A stretch of 64,000 nt of DNA from Zygaena filipendulae (Eukaryota; Arthropoda; Insecta; Lepidoptera; Zygaenidae). The notes beneath the pieces were generated by a model. It did no database searches, was not told the origin of the DNA, and was given only the letters and a program-made list of their open reading frames with translations. The position numbers and the translations under genes are program-made. The stretch covers positions 6,368,501-6,432,500 of the forward strand of contig OU015672.1 in NCBI GenBank assembly GCA_907165275.2, given 5' to 3'. Shown here piece by piece: positions 50,459-61,845 of the stretch (its first letter is position 1; every line of letters begins with the position of its first letter).

Positions 50459-50684
50459 TAAGCAATAACATGTTAACCCACAAAATTAAGTTATCTATAC
50501 AGAACAATTTATTGAGAGTTAGGGAACGTTTTTTAATAATGTGCTTACCTTATTACATTGTGTAAGTATGTAACTAAATATTGAACATAAAAAATGTTGA
50601 CAGAAAATGGCGCTATAATTTTAAAACACGATTTACTCAAAATTTCTCCAGCGTGGGTTAACACACTATTGCTTATCTATGTCC
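50459..50684 (-). mobile_element. TGGAC-end MITE
   Basis: TGGACGCAGATAAGCAATAA to TTGCTTATCTATGTCC; very similar to the truncated copy at 16687 in the shared part. Confidence 0.75.
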
Positions 50685-50761
50685 TTTTATCAGAATCCCT
50701 GAAGGAATTCCAGGTATTTGTGAATAATCCGTCATCCGAGGACAGTACTATTATGAGCTAA

Positions 50762-50880
50762 ATAATAATAATAATTAATAATAAATTCTTTATTTGCATA
50801 AGACATAGCTTGTAATGATGGTACATAATATAAGAGTAAAATTGTCCTCATGTCCTGTCATTAGGTGACATGCAAAATTA
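50762..50880 (-). mobile_element. LINE 3' end, reverse orientation, ATT/TTA tail
   Basis: On the - strand ATGCAAATAAAGAATTTATT runs into ATTAATTATTATTATT. Truncated element, no coding part left. Confidence 0.4.
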
Positions 50881-51670
50881 TCAAATTAAATCATCAGCTT
50901 TAAATTTAAGAGATTAAATTGCATTAAATCAAAATATTACATTAAAAAAGAAAGAAAGATGTTTGGATTTTAATGAAGTGAATGTGTGCAAAGATTTTGC
51001 TAAGTATGTATTAACTAGACTTTATAGTAGTAACTATATTATATACTTACCTACACTAAGTAATTATTGAAGTCCCACATGTAAACGTGTCTGTTTACCC
51101 TCTAGGTAGAAGTAGAACAATGAATGATAATTCACTTGTAATGCTCAAATTTTAAGTTATACCTACTGTAGATTTTATCGATTAATTGAAATACACTTGT
51201 GGTACTAAAAAAAAAACAATTACAGGTTCACGCAATACAATCATTATTGTTTTATTGTTGAAAAATCTCCAAGAAAACTTAATATTCCAAATTGGCAACC
51301 CTGAAAGCCAAATAAGCATGTCTGTTTACAGCTCTCTGATTTATAGATCGTTACGACAAAAAAGTTATGAGGATTGAGGTCACTGAGTAGAACAAGTATT
51401 GTTTTGCATTCCCATGTTAAATCTAAGTAAATAATTTTATTCTATGGATTATAATATACATAGATACTAATAGAACATTAAGTTCTGAATGAGGGCGAGT
51501 TTTGACACAACTACTTTGGTAGAGTTTGTACATAGACGTCTTTAAAAAAATGGGTGTATGATGTGTGCACGCACTAGAAGAGAAACTTTGCAAAAAGTTT
51601 TTTTAAAGAAATCATGACCCGAATCCAAGCCAAATGATTAGATAGGTTCTAGTTGTACGTATATGTGTAA

Positions 51671-51888
51671 CTAGTTGTGCCCCGCGGTTTCACCCGCGTT
51701 AATTTCAGAGTTTCCGCGGGAATTCTGGGATAAAAAGTACCCTAGATGTGTTAATCTGATGTATAAGCTATATTATTGTACAGTTTCATTTAAATCCATC
51801 CAGTAGTTTTTGCGTGAAAGAGTAACAAACATCCATCCATCCATACATTCTTACAAAATTTCGCGTTTATAATATTACATAGTAGTTT
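51671..51888 (-). mobile_element. Helitron-type element, ATCC-rich variant
   Basis: CTAGTTGTGCCCCGCGG on the left (after A); CATCCATCCATCC repeat and TTTATAATATTACAT on the right. Confidence 0.55.
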
Positions 51889-51929
51889 ATAATATTAATA
51901 GTATTACATGTAACTTTTATAACCTAATA

Positions 51930-51981
51930 CTATATATGCTGTGCTGTTGGTGTGCCAATAAATAAATAAATAAATAAATAG
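51930..51981 (+). mobile_element. LINE 3' end with AATA tetramer tail
   Basis: GTGCCAATAAATAAATAAAT repeats at 51953-51980, a typical polyadenylation-signal-derived tail of a truncated non-LTR element. Confidence 0.4.
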
Positions 51982-52988
51982 TAGGACTTATTCGGTCACA
52001 ATAGTCTAATAATATCGTTACAAAATACTTGAATCTCATAAATCGCGAACGTAGGTGCCCAACAAAGAAATCCCATCATTGCAAACTGGAATAACTTACA
52101 ATCTTACGTCAATCGCAACAAGAGCTAAAGTCAATTTATTAAAAGAGAAATTAAACACCATCCGTGGAGTAATGACGTTTTATAAAGTGATCAAAAAATG
52201 CCGAACAGTAGGTACCTAAGCGTGGATACAGAAATTTTATTGATCCATTATAAAAATAAGATAATTGATCGATCGATCGAATTAAACGGCGGCGGCCAAT
52301 TTGATTGTGTCATCGTAGTTATCTACCCACGACATCATCTGTGCAGCTACGCAATGCAGCGAATGTATGAGGGAGATAGAAAGACTCATACAACGTTGCG
52401 TCCCTCTCCAAATCGATTTTTTGGTACACTTGAAGATTTCGTAGTATCGATTACTGCCTCTATTCTTAGCTACTCAACTAGTATGTATTTACTATAATTT
52501 AAGTGTGGGTTCGTTAAAGCTGATTGCATATCGATTAATGGTAGCTACCGAATCGATATTTTGACATTGCATAGTTTCTTAACTTTATAATTGCACGACA
52601 CAAACGTTTATTTTTTAAATTTCCACAGAGAGCAAATAGAAAAATCGGGTTTTTTTTTTATACGTAGGTAAGTCCATATTTTCTCAGTTACGAGTTACCA
52701 GATCCAAAAATCTAAAAGTAACTGTTCTGACTTTTCAGTGAATTTCGAGATTATGTGTCCATGTTAAACGTATGACACGTGCGTGGAGACAGCGAAAACA
52801 TCAAAAACTGCGACATATTTTTCATAGCTAAAATATGATAACTATGATATGATAAATATGATAATATTGCAATAATATTGAGTAAATATTTGAAATTGCT
52901 AACATTTACAAATTTTCCCCATTTTCCGAACTTTTCTGACATTTCTGAGAAAACCCTTTCATTCGTTTGATAACTTAATCATTTAATA

Positions 52989-53310
52989 GGGATGTTGACT
53001 ACTATTGAAAATCAAAATTCTAATTAGTCCGTCAGTTAGAAAATAAAAAAACAATAGACACGTATTTTTTGCTTTTTTAAATAAATTAAAATATACAGAG
53101 ATAAACGCTTTAAAGTTTAGGATGAGGAGGTCGTGACGTCACTAACCGCAAAACCGCCATACAAACTGTCAGAATAGTGACGTCACGCGAAATTTCAACT
53201 CAAGATATCGCCGTTATTTTTTGATTACGTAAAAAAAGAAAAAATACGTGTCCAATATTTTTTAATAATCTACAAGACGGACTAAAAAATAAAAATTAGT
53301 CAACATGCCC
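52989..53310. mobile_element. ~320-bp TIR element (MITE), copy 2
   Basis: GGGATGTTGACTACTATTG and, reversed, GGGCATGTTGACTAATTTTT. The arms are about 90 bases of imperfect inverted repeat including AGTCCGTC and ACACGTATTTTTT. No coding capacity. Confidence 0.7.
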
Positions 53311-53589
53311 ATTGTGTGATTTTTAACTGACGGTGACTCTATACTCCCCATTATATTTAATTATTTATTTCTTAATAATACAATAATATTTTACACATTA
53401 ACCATGGAATCCACTTCAAACATCAATAATTTCAAAATAAACAAGGATTTCATATCAGATCAGCCGGCTAGTATCGCTGCAGCTGTGTACACAGACAACC
53501 GTTTATCTACGGTACGGTCCGATTTACCATAGAGAAAATGAATACTCCACATTTTACAGCACAGTGTACCTACACTCTACATAGACAAC

Positions 53590-53655
53590 ACCGTTGGTGG
53601 AGTGGTTAGCGTTACTAACGGCCATGTCAGGTGTGGCGGTTTCGATACTGTCAAC
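53590..53655 (+). mobile_element. tRNA-like SINE head fragment
   Basis: GGTGGAGTGGTTAGCG resembles an A box and GGCGGTTTCGATACTG a B box about 35 bases downstream. No clear body or tail. Confidence 0.4.
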
Positions 53656-53750
53656 TAAACATTCATATCAAAAATATTTGTTTTGAACATACTCAAACTA
53701 TTTATACTTACGAGAGTGTTGAGTAGATAGTCATGATTATGACAAGCCTA

Positions 53751-54157
53751 AGAGCCTGTCCAGCAGAGCTGGGATGCGCAACATGATAAAATTTTATCGA
53801 GCCATTTTATCGATTCTCGTCGACATAATATATCGTTTTGTCTACCAGTGGTAAAAATGTTTAACCGAATCTAGTCTTAACTCAATACCCCACTACTGCA
53901 CTTTTTTGCTTGGACGCCCACAAATATTTGTCGTGTCGAAAATTTTATCTTTCGTTCGATAAACATATCATGTTGCGCATCCTAGCTCCGCAGATGACGC
54001 GTTTTACGCGCGAATCGAGAACGCGCGAGTCGAGAATCCGACGCGTTGTAAGCGTTTTACGCGCGAGAGCATCTGGACGGGATCTATGTGGCTCTAGTAT
54101 CTCAGGAACACGCGCGTTCTCGACTCGCGCGTAAAACGCCTCATCTGGACAGGCTCT
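53751..54157. mobile_element. Outer foldback MITE with AGAGCCTGTCCAG ends, holding a second MITE
   Basis: AGAGCCTGTCCAG at the left and CTGGACAGGCTCT at the right. If the inner element 53764-53990 and one CAG are removed, the left arm matches the right arm over 47 bases with two mismatches (including TTTTACGCGCGA and CGAGAACGCGCG). CpG-rich arms in an AT-rich setting. Confidence 0.7.
53764..53990. mobile_element. Inner MITE with 25-bp TIRs and CAG target duplication
   Basis: The left end CAGAGCTGGGATGCGCAACA and the reversed right end CGGAGCTAGGATGCGCAACA match at 23 of 25 positions. CAG flanks both sides (53761-53763, 53991-53993). 227 bp, no coding capacity. Confidence 0.65.
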
Positions 54158-54239
54158 ATGGACCGAATCGGCTAGCTTATAAACCTTACTTAAAAATAAA
54201 AGTTTAATAAACGTACTTATAAGTATTCAGTATTTCAGT

Positions 54240-54406
54240 ATCAGTTGTGCCAAACCATCACCCGCGTAAACATAAAAAGTACCCTATGTCCTTTTCTGTA
54301 CCCCCGACAACGTGTTCGCAAAATTTCATCATTATCGGTTGAGTAGTTAAGTCGTGAGAGCGTAAAAAACAAACTCACATTCGTATTTATAATACGTATA
54401 TTAGGA
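54240..54406 (-). mobile_element. Helitron group B, 3' end eroded
   Basis: AAAGTACCCTATGTCC, GTACCCCCGACAACGTG, ATTATCGGTTGAG and a right end TTAGGA. The CTAG end is changed to CAGTTGTG. Confidence 0.5.
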
Positions 54407-54656
54407 TGAGCGTGTAGAGTCGCCTGAGCATCGTCTCGTCGGACTTAAGGACTTAACGGCAATTATGCTCATGCAAAACACGAAACCACAGAGCTTATGC
54501 ATCTATAAACGTGTCTCCCATTATACACCCGTCGGAATGATCGATGGGTTTGATACGTGTATGCCATTACCGATATACATATTATATAGACATAATGAGG
54601 CGGGACTGCGGGAGTGAGTGATGCGGTAGGGGTTTCGCGTGGATAAAAATCGTTAA

Positions 54657-54900
54657 AGGTGGATTTTGTTGTGTTTTACGGTGCTGTATGGGATGCCGAT
54701 CTTGCGCAGTGGGGATTTTTATGTGCGCACGAAGATATTATGTGACTTTTTAAGCAATTTTTTTCGGTGTCCTCCAAGAGCTCCGAGAAAAGATTTTGCA
54801 AACTATAACACCATGGTTTGCAATTTCGAACCGTACAACGATGGTAAAAGATAGTAAACATTTATTTTACATGAAACTGGCTGGAAAATGCATTATTCAT
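54657..54900 (+). repeat. Dispersed repeat, second copy of the 30.5-kb family
   Basis: Shares GGATTTTGTTGTGTTTTA, CGGTGTCCTCCAAGAG, TTTGCAATTT and GTACAACGAT with 30482-30660, in the same order and spacing, with moderate divergence. Confidence 0.5.
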
Positions 54901-55495
54901 AAAAAAAGTGGTGCGTTTTTGTATTTCGAACGAGCAGAGATGGTAGAGTACAATACAGCCCGGTGACACTCCAATCGCCATAAAAAAGATTCAAGTGATT
55001 TCCCACAAGTAAAGACGGCCGGCTTTTACGTACACGTGTTGTTCGTGTGTGCCTATAGTAAGGTTAACAGCGAGGTGACAGTAACTGTCAGCTGTAGTAA
55101 CCACCAAACTATCGCGGGGCATGAGGAGGCATGACATTGGTGGGAGGAGGAGAGTGTCGCTTCTTTACCTAGTAATATTCTGTAGTCTTTGATACAGAGC
55201 TGCTGCTTTCCGCTCGGGAGCGCGCTCGAGGCGTGAAATGGAAAGTGTTAACACTGTGTGCGTATACGCAGGCGCGTGACGCGTTACGGTTATTTAAAAA
55301 AAAACTGTTGTCAGCAGTTTTGCCCAAACGCAGTTACCAAAACAAAACGAATAGATATATACTTAGCAAAAAAACCTTTAGCGCAATCCGCTCTTAGAAG
55401 CGTAGTCAATTGATTTTTGCTGCTCTTCTAGTTCATGCCATCCGATATCGATATTCAAAGACAAAGTGGTCTCTGAAATGTCATTGTGACATTTA

Positions 55496-55731
55496 CGGCC
55501 GCACTCAAAGTCGAATGATTATGTACATAATTTTAAATAAAGATTTTAGAAACAAAACTGCCGCACTCAGAGACGTTTATTAAATTAATGTTAATTGGCA
55601 AACCAAATTTAAATTAATTAGTGATATTCCAATTAATATTAATTTAATGAACGTCTCTGAGTGCGGCAGATATGTTCTTAAATTCTTTACTTAAAATTAA
55701 GTAATCATTAAAACTACTCTGAGTGCGACCG
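55496..55731. mobile_element. PIF/Harbinger-like foldback MITE with TTA target duplication
   Basis: Ends CGGCCGCACTCAAAGTCG and GAGTGCGACCG, flanked by TTA on both sides (55493-55495, 55732-55734). An inner pair GCCGCACTCAGAGACG and CGTCTCTGAGTGCGGC repeats the terminal motif, so the element is a palindrome within a palindrome, as in the copy at 2043. Confidence 0.8.
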
Positions 55732-56973
55732 TTAGCCAACAGATAAACGACGCAATATCGTATGCGATGAAGCTTTGACATGAATAGTGCGCTTGCATAA
55801 CCAAGGCGCCTGTTGTCGCATTATAAAAGAAGAAGAAAAAGAGACGATGCTCATAATTAAATTATCGTAGTCTCATCGGCTACAATAAACGCGTTGGGGC
55901 AGAATCAAGTGGCCGTGACGACCTTACCCAGCGATTTCACTCGGCCTCACTACGATCATTATCTTACACCAACCTGCTAACTGTACTATTAATTATGTGA
56001 ACGTTTTGATTGACTCCTCAATTATTCTGTACTCCTAGTCCGGTGTCTGATTTATTTGCGGAGAAAATGGGAGTGCGTTTGATGCAATTGATGATATCGC
56101 GTCATCCTGAAAGAGTTATTTCACTTGATGGAATTTTAGGAACAAACTAATTCTTAAGGGACTGTATGTAGAAATTATTACAATAGAAAATCTCGTAGTC
56201 GTACCCAAATTAAAGTTGGCAAGAATAAAATTAAAGTAGGTAGGTAGGTTCCCTTTTGAAATATGGCGCCAACTTAATAACTTTGTTGACATCGACGTTG
56301 GGAAATCACAGACAATGGTCGTTGTCTATGGGACAGCCATAGGTGGTTACGAAACACAATACAATGGTAATTTGTTACTTCCATCTACATACATACATAC
56401 GCCATTGTAATTCTTTAATTTTAATTAATTGTAATGTAATATATTATTGTTTTAAATGAATCCGGAGGAGATATCTACTAGAAGACACCTATGTTTCCAA
56501 ATATAAAGGATGCTGAATGCTCCGTACTCATCTACGTCTCTCCATATTAATGAAATCAAAGATATAGAGATATTTACATATAAGACAAACACCGAATACC
56601 CTGAAAAATGTCGAAAATTAGTGGCAAGGCAACTAAATATATTTTCAATTATTTTTTGGTTACACAGGTTTCGCGAGATATCTATTGAAGTGTCAATAGC
56701 AAAGTTTCGACCGGAAGTCTGTTCATTAACAAAAATTTTAACTATTATTTAAATATATTTTTTTAATAAATCAATGTTATATTGTAATTATTTCAACGTG
56801 CGTGTCTAACTTTACGTCCTCAATTAAATTGTTGGATTACGTTCGGAAGTCGGAGAGGCGGTGTCGAAACGCAAAACGTAACGGAAACCGCGTATTTTAA
56901 GGCTCTACAAAAACCTTATCGTACACGAAACAATATAACAGATATAACCGGTCATAGTGAATGACAATAACGT

Positions 56974-59067
56974 TTGTGGACTGACGTTTACTTTTCAACG
57001 AACATCAAGTCGTTACTTGATGTTCGTTGGGGTAAAAGAAATGATGACGAAATTACCCTTTATAATAAAAACTGCTGTGATATTTTAAGTAACCTTGTAT
57101 TATCTAGTCATTCTGTAAGCTGTATACATTGTAGTTTTAGTTGTTTTAAAATATGTAATACCCATTTGTATTTATTAGATGAATATTATGATAAAATTAT
57201 TAAGACTTTGCAAGACGCCGCAAAAAATAGCGTTTGTCGCGATGTACGGGGTAAGCATAAAAAAGTGATGGGATGGAATCGCCACGTCCGCGAGAGTCAC
57301 CAAAAAGCGAGGTATCATTTTAAATATTGGTTGTGGTATGGGAAACCTCAGTCTGGTGAAACTTATAAGAACATGGTCGAGAGTCGCAAAGTTTTTAAGA
57401 GTAGGTTGAGGTGGTGCCAGAACAACGAGGATCAGATAAAAATGGATGCACTGGCCTCCCATCAAGAAGACAAAAACTTTGCTAAATTCTGGAAGGCAAC
57501 AAAACATCTTGACTATAAATCTAACCTACCTGCGAGTGTAGATGGTGTGCATGATCTGAAGTCGATTGCCAACTTGTTCTCGCACCACTTCAAAGTTGAT
57601 CCTTTGCCAGCTAAAGGTGCAGCGCGGTGTGTGTCTGAGCCCAGTGACCCTATTAGTAATGACGAGGCTGTCTCTTTGTACACACCGGAGGTTGTGGCCA
57701 AAGTGATCAGAAAAATGAAAAAGGGTAAAGCCCCAGGTTTTGACGGACTGGGCTTGGAACACATTCTGTTTGCAGGTTTCGACATCTTCCGTGTTTTGGC
57801 AGAGCTATTCACGTTTTGTGTTAACTCTGGATATTTGCCGAACAACCTTATGAGAACGATGGTGGTTCCGATCCCTAAAATCAAAACCGGTGACCTTTCC
57901 AATCTTAAAAACTACCGGCCGATTTCTTTAGGGACCATAATAGGCAAGATTCTGGAAAGGTTACTACACCCTAGTATAAGTGATAATATAGAGATCGATG
58001 ACGCGCAGTTTGGTTTTCGCCCCGGGCTCTCGACGGATTCTGCAATCTTCAGTCTCAAGTCGACTGTTAGCTACTACATAAATAGAGGTACATCTATTTA
58101 TGCTTGCTTCCTAGACTTGAGTCGTGCTTTTGATCTAGTTAACCATCAGCGATTACGGCAAAAGCTAATAACATCTAATATACCACGAAGGACTGTAGAT
58201 CTGTTGGGATACTGGTGTGAGAACCAGACAAATTTTGTGAGATGGGGCGACGCCGTCTCTAATGATTATATATTAGAGTGTGGCGTGCGTCAAGGTGGGC
58301 TGACCTCTCCGGACCTCTTTAATGTGTATGTAAACGATTTGATTGAGGAGCTTAGAGGTACTAGGATTGGCTGTCACATCGGTACGACATGCATGAACAA
58401 CCTGAGTTACGCCGATGACATGGTGCTTCTGAGCCCCTCAATCAGGGGACTTCGAAGGTTATTGGCCATCTGCGAACAGTATGCGAGGGATCATGGCCTG
58501 AAATATAATGTCCAAAAGACGCAGATGATGGTGTTCCGCTCGGGCAGAGGTCCGGAGAGGATTCCGTCAGTATCACTGGAGGGTGTGCCTATTGAAAGGG
58601 TGCATCAGTTTAGGTACTTGGGGCATATCCTGACTGAGAACCTACGTGATGACCTCGATTTAGAACGTGAGCGAAGGGCTCTGGCTGTTCGGTGCAATAT
58701 GCTCGCTCGCCGTTTTTCACGGTGCAGTCCCGGGGCGAAGCTGACACTGTTTAGAGCATATTGTCAATGCTTCTACACGTGTCAGCTTTGGTTCAACTGT
58801 GCCAAAAGTGCACGCAGCAGCATCAGAGTGCAGTATAATAATGCATACCGTATTCTGATGAAACTGCCTAAATACTGCAGCGCGTCGGGTATGTTCGCCG
58901 AGGCCGGAGTGCCTGATTATTTCGCGATTATTAGATCTCGGGTTGCAGCCTTTTGGGCCCGCATCCGCGATTCTGAAAACGAGATCCTCAGGGTATGCGC
59001 CGAGAGCCCTGATAACCCCATAATTAGGTACTGGCTTGGCGTACATCGCGACACTAATCGTAAATAG
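56974..59067 (+). CDS. Non-LTR retrotransposon reverse transcriptase, endonuclease part missing
   Basis: A 697-codon open frame with the full order of non-LTR reverse-transcriptase motifs: KGKAPGFDGLGLEHI (~250-264), KNYRPISLGTIIGKILERLL (312-331), FGFRPGLSTD (346-355), FLDLSRAFDLVNH with a catalytic Asp at 381, GVRQGGLTSPDLFNVYVNDL (437-456), SYADDMVLL (478-486) and GLKYNVQKTQMMVF (508-521). The end has the usual thumb region. The style and the microsatellite 3' end suggest the CR1/Rex1 group, but I cannot place the clade firmly. No apurinic-type endonuclease domain or ORF1 is found upstream, so the copy is 5'-truncated and cannot move on its own. The frame is free of stops and frameshifts, implying a fairly recent insertion. 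Confidence 0.93.
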   Translation: MWTDVYFSTNIKSLLDVRWGKRNDDEITLYNKNCCDILSNLVLSSHSVSCIHCSFSCFKICNTHLYLLDEYYDKIIKTLQDAAKNSVCRDVRGKHKKVMGWNRHVRESHQKARYHFKYWLWYGKPQSGETYKNMVESRKVFKSRLRWCQNNEDQIKMDALASHQEDKNFAKFWKATKHLDYKSNLPASVDGVHDLKSIANLFSHHFKVDPLPAKGAARCVSEPSDPISNDEAVSLYTPEVVAKVIRKMKKGKAPGFDGLGLEHILFAGFDIFRVLAELFTFCVNSGYLPNNLMRTMVVPIPKIKTGDLSNLKNYRPISLGTIIGKILERLLHPSISDNIEIDDAQFGFRPGLSTDSAIFSLKSTVSYYINRGTSIYACFLDLSRAFDLVNHQRLRQKLITSNIPRRTVDLLGYWCENQTNFVRWGDAVSNDYILECGVRQGGLTSPDLFNVYVNDLIEELRGTRIGCHIGTTCMNNLSYADDMVLLSPSIRGLRRLLAICEQYARDHGLKYNVQKTQMMVFRSGRGPERIPSVSLEGVPIERVHQFRYLGHILTENLRDDLDLERERRALAVRCNMLARRFSRCSPGAKLTLFRAYCQCFYTCQLWFNCAKSARSSIRVQYNNAYRILMKLPKYCSASGMFAEAGVPDYFAIIRSRVAAFWARIRDSENEILRVCAESPDNPIIRYWLGVHRDTNRK
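56996..57029. repeat. Perfect 15-bp hairpin near the LINE 5' junction
   Basis: CAACGAACATCAAGT, loop CGTT, ACTTGATGTTCGTTG. It lies within the first codons of the reverse-transcriptase frame, about where the truncation junction must be. Confidence 0.7.
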
Positions 59068-61074
59068 TATGCACCTCCACTTGGGGGTCATATTTCAATT
59101 TAATTTGCGTCTTATCTGTCATGTTTTAAAATTATGTTGTTGTTTTTTTTGGTTTTGGATGGCAATGGGTTTGTTTACCTGAAATAAATGATTTATTATT
59201 ATTATTATTATTATTTTCGAAAACTGTTATCGATTCCAAGTTACTTTAAATAAACATGTTATTGTTACTTTTGAAAATTTGTTATGTAGGTACTTACTTT
59301 GATATCTGAAACGTGTTATGTGTTTGTAATGTTAAATTAGAATCTGTACATTTTAAGTTTGACTCTAAGGGCTAGTATTTAAAGAAGCGTACCTACTAAA
59401 CGTTTAAAAAACTATGACCGATTAGCTGTTACATTGGTTGAACCAGCGCTATCCGCTATACAAAATTATTTCTTCTAAGATATTTTCATTAAAATAGTTT
59501 AAAATATACATTTTTTTATTTAAATATATATTTTTTATGATAATTCTGCATTATTACAATTAAATGTTATATTAATACAATATAAAATTTTAATTAATAT
59601 ATGTATAATAACAAAGTTTTACCACAAAAATCTCCCAAAAATAAATAATTATTTTTACGCCCTAAAACGTAGCCACATGCGACACCAGCGGAAGACCAGC
59701 GTAATTTTTATTAAAAGCTGGGAAATTTAACGATAGAACTCACATTTATGGGTACTTTCTGATCTATGTACGACTTATTACAATTACTACGCGCTTTAAA
59801 ATTAAGTAAAACATCACGAGGAAAAAATATTTGAATACCTATAAAAATAAAAACGCTGAAGCACTTTTCTGACCAGTCTGCGCCAACGCTTCCGAACTAT
59901 TTTGCTAATAATCATGTATTTTAGTAAACCTTATCTACGTAACAATATGTGCGGGTAATATGCATGAATCCATGTTGTGTTCTGTTCAATCTTGATCTCA
60001 TATGTTAATTGTTTGTTAATTTAAAGCTTTTGTTGATTTATGTGTGAAAACCGTAAAAGAAAATAATATAATTTTTAAGAACATAAACTGTTTAGTGCGG
60101 GATGGTAATAAAAATAAATTTTAGATCTTCTATACTATGAAAATTATTGAATATTTCTTTGTTTTTCCTTTATACGCTCTTATACCGATCGTTCGATTGC
60201 GATAAAACTTTGGTGGTTTGTTATGCGCTTGCCGTAAAAACATTGAAATCCACGCTGGGCTTGACTATCTGCTTTACCTTGTTGTAATGTAACTTAAAAA
60301 GCAGACAAACACCATTTAGGTGCTTCATAATCTAAGTTCAGAACACTGAGCAAATAATCACTAAGTACCTACGTTTCGGCGCTTTCATACTATTCGCTGA
60401 AATCTATGAAAGCATTTTGTGCCAACCTTAACCTTACCAATGTAAGACGCGGTCTGAGGGATTTGGTTAGGTATTCCAAAGTTGGTAAGGAAGTTATCGC
60501 ATAGATCTATAGTAATTTTTGCCTCAAGGCAGTGTCACTAGGCTGGTTCAGAACCGGAGTGAATAACAATGTAATAGAAATACAGATTTAAAATATATTT
60601 AAAAATAGAATGTGAAGAAATAAAAAAAAATTAGTAGAAAAACTCAAAAACATTGAACTTAGTTTCAACTTATGCCGTTATGTATTCGATATTCGAATCG
60701 TCTTTGCTCACGATCTATTTGGTTTTCGTCGAATTGAATATTCAATATAGTACAGCGTTTGATCACACAAATCGATTTCGCGTCGCAAACGAATGATTCA
60801 TTGGAATTTCCTCCAAACACAAAATTTATGATATTCCAAACACGATTGTTTACTATGCGTAGGCGTCAATATGCAATAATATTAAATGCACGCGTACTTA
60901 TTCGATTGCTTCGGACGGCATTGTTCTATGTACCTACCTACCTACGAACCATTTTTTGTTATTCTCCGTTGCAATGTGATCAAAATTATTCATCATGCAG
61001 CTTGGTCGTATGGCAAATTTTTTTCTCAACTATTTTTTTTTGCATTATACCACATTATACCTACTTGTCTATTT

Positions 61075-61139
61075 TAAAATTATTTAGGTTTGTGTTCATA
61101 TTGGTACCAAATAAACTTCTATTCTATTCTATTCTATTG
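61075..61139 (+). mobile_element. LINE 3' end with TTCTA pentamer tail
   Basis: TTGGTACCAAATAAACTTC followed by about five TTCTA units. The upstream extent is not clear; the reading frame at 60759-61175 runs through it but has no recognisable domain. Confidence 0.5.
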
Positions 61140-61704
61140 TTATTTTGTATGATAGGTACCTATTTATTCACATAAATTTTATGACCAATTTTTTTTATTG
61201 ATTTCTCTTTTTCAACTCTTTTGGGTACATTACGTTCGTAAAGTTTGCAACGAGCGCAACATCCAATAACTGTATTTTGAATTAATTTATGTAGGTATAA
61301 AACGATTCCTATAAATAACATAATAAAAGGCATTTTTGGTTTTAGTTTCGGTAGGTCAGCTTTTCACGCTTGATTTCCTTCAATTTTTTGTTGAGACTGT
61401 ATGGAAAATTGTTTTTTAATACAGTTGCTCAAAAAGTGGCATATTGCAGGGACGTATAGCGTTCGGGAAGTGGGCTATTACATACTCGAGCTTTTTCTTT
61501 ACCTTTTCCGAACTCGTGCGTTCTCTTTCCCAACTGTCAAAAATGGCGAAACGACTTTGACACACTTTTTGTATTGCGCACGTAGGTTTCGTATTACTAA
61601 TACGACTAGCGCCATCTCTTGATCACAGTTGGAACTTAGTTGAGTGTGTTTTTATTATTTTACTAAATTTCTTCATTTTTTCGCAACTGTATTAAAAATA
61701 GTTG

Positions 61705-61845
61705 TTCAGTACACGTGCGGAACCGTCATTGCAAAGAGTTCCGACTGTCAACCCTCACCTTCGGCTGCGCCTCGGCTCGGGTCGACATTTGTCGGAACTC
61801 TTTGCAATGACAGCCTTTCCGCGCTTGTAATGAAATATACTATTT
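61705..61845. mobile_element. Foldback element with CCTTCGGCTGCGCC centre
   Basis: GTCATTGCAAAGAGTTCCGAC at 61727-61747 returns as GTCGGAACTCTTTGCAATGAC at 61791-61811, a perfect 20-base-plus inverted pair, with less perfect extension outward (ACACGTGCGGAA against GCGCGGAAAGGCT). The centre reads CACCTTCGGCTGCGCCTCGG. Confidence 0.6.

Larger units (their letters stand above)
56974..59215 (+). mobile_element. 5'-truncated CR1/Rex1-like LINE with TTA-repeat 3' end
   Basis: The reverse-transcriptase frame is followed by a ~125-base 3' UTR, then CCTGAAATAAATG and a TTA microsatellite (59192-59215). A shorter 3' fragment with the same GCCTGAAATAAATG plus TTA ending occurs at 18100-18254, which supports this as the true 3' end. 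The 5' junction is not certain; a perfect 15-bp inverted repeat at 56996-57029 lies close to it. Confidence 0.85.

Noticed and set aside
60759..61175. 138-residue hydrophobic frame as a membrane protein
   Set aside because: The hydrophobicity comes from T-rich sequence and the frame runs into a LINE tail with a pentamer repeat.
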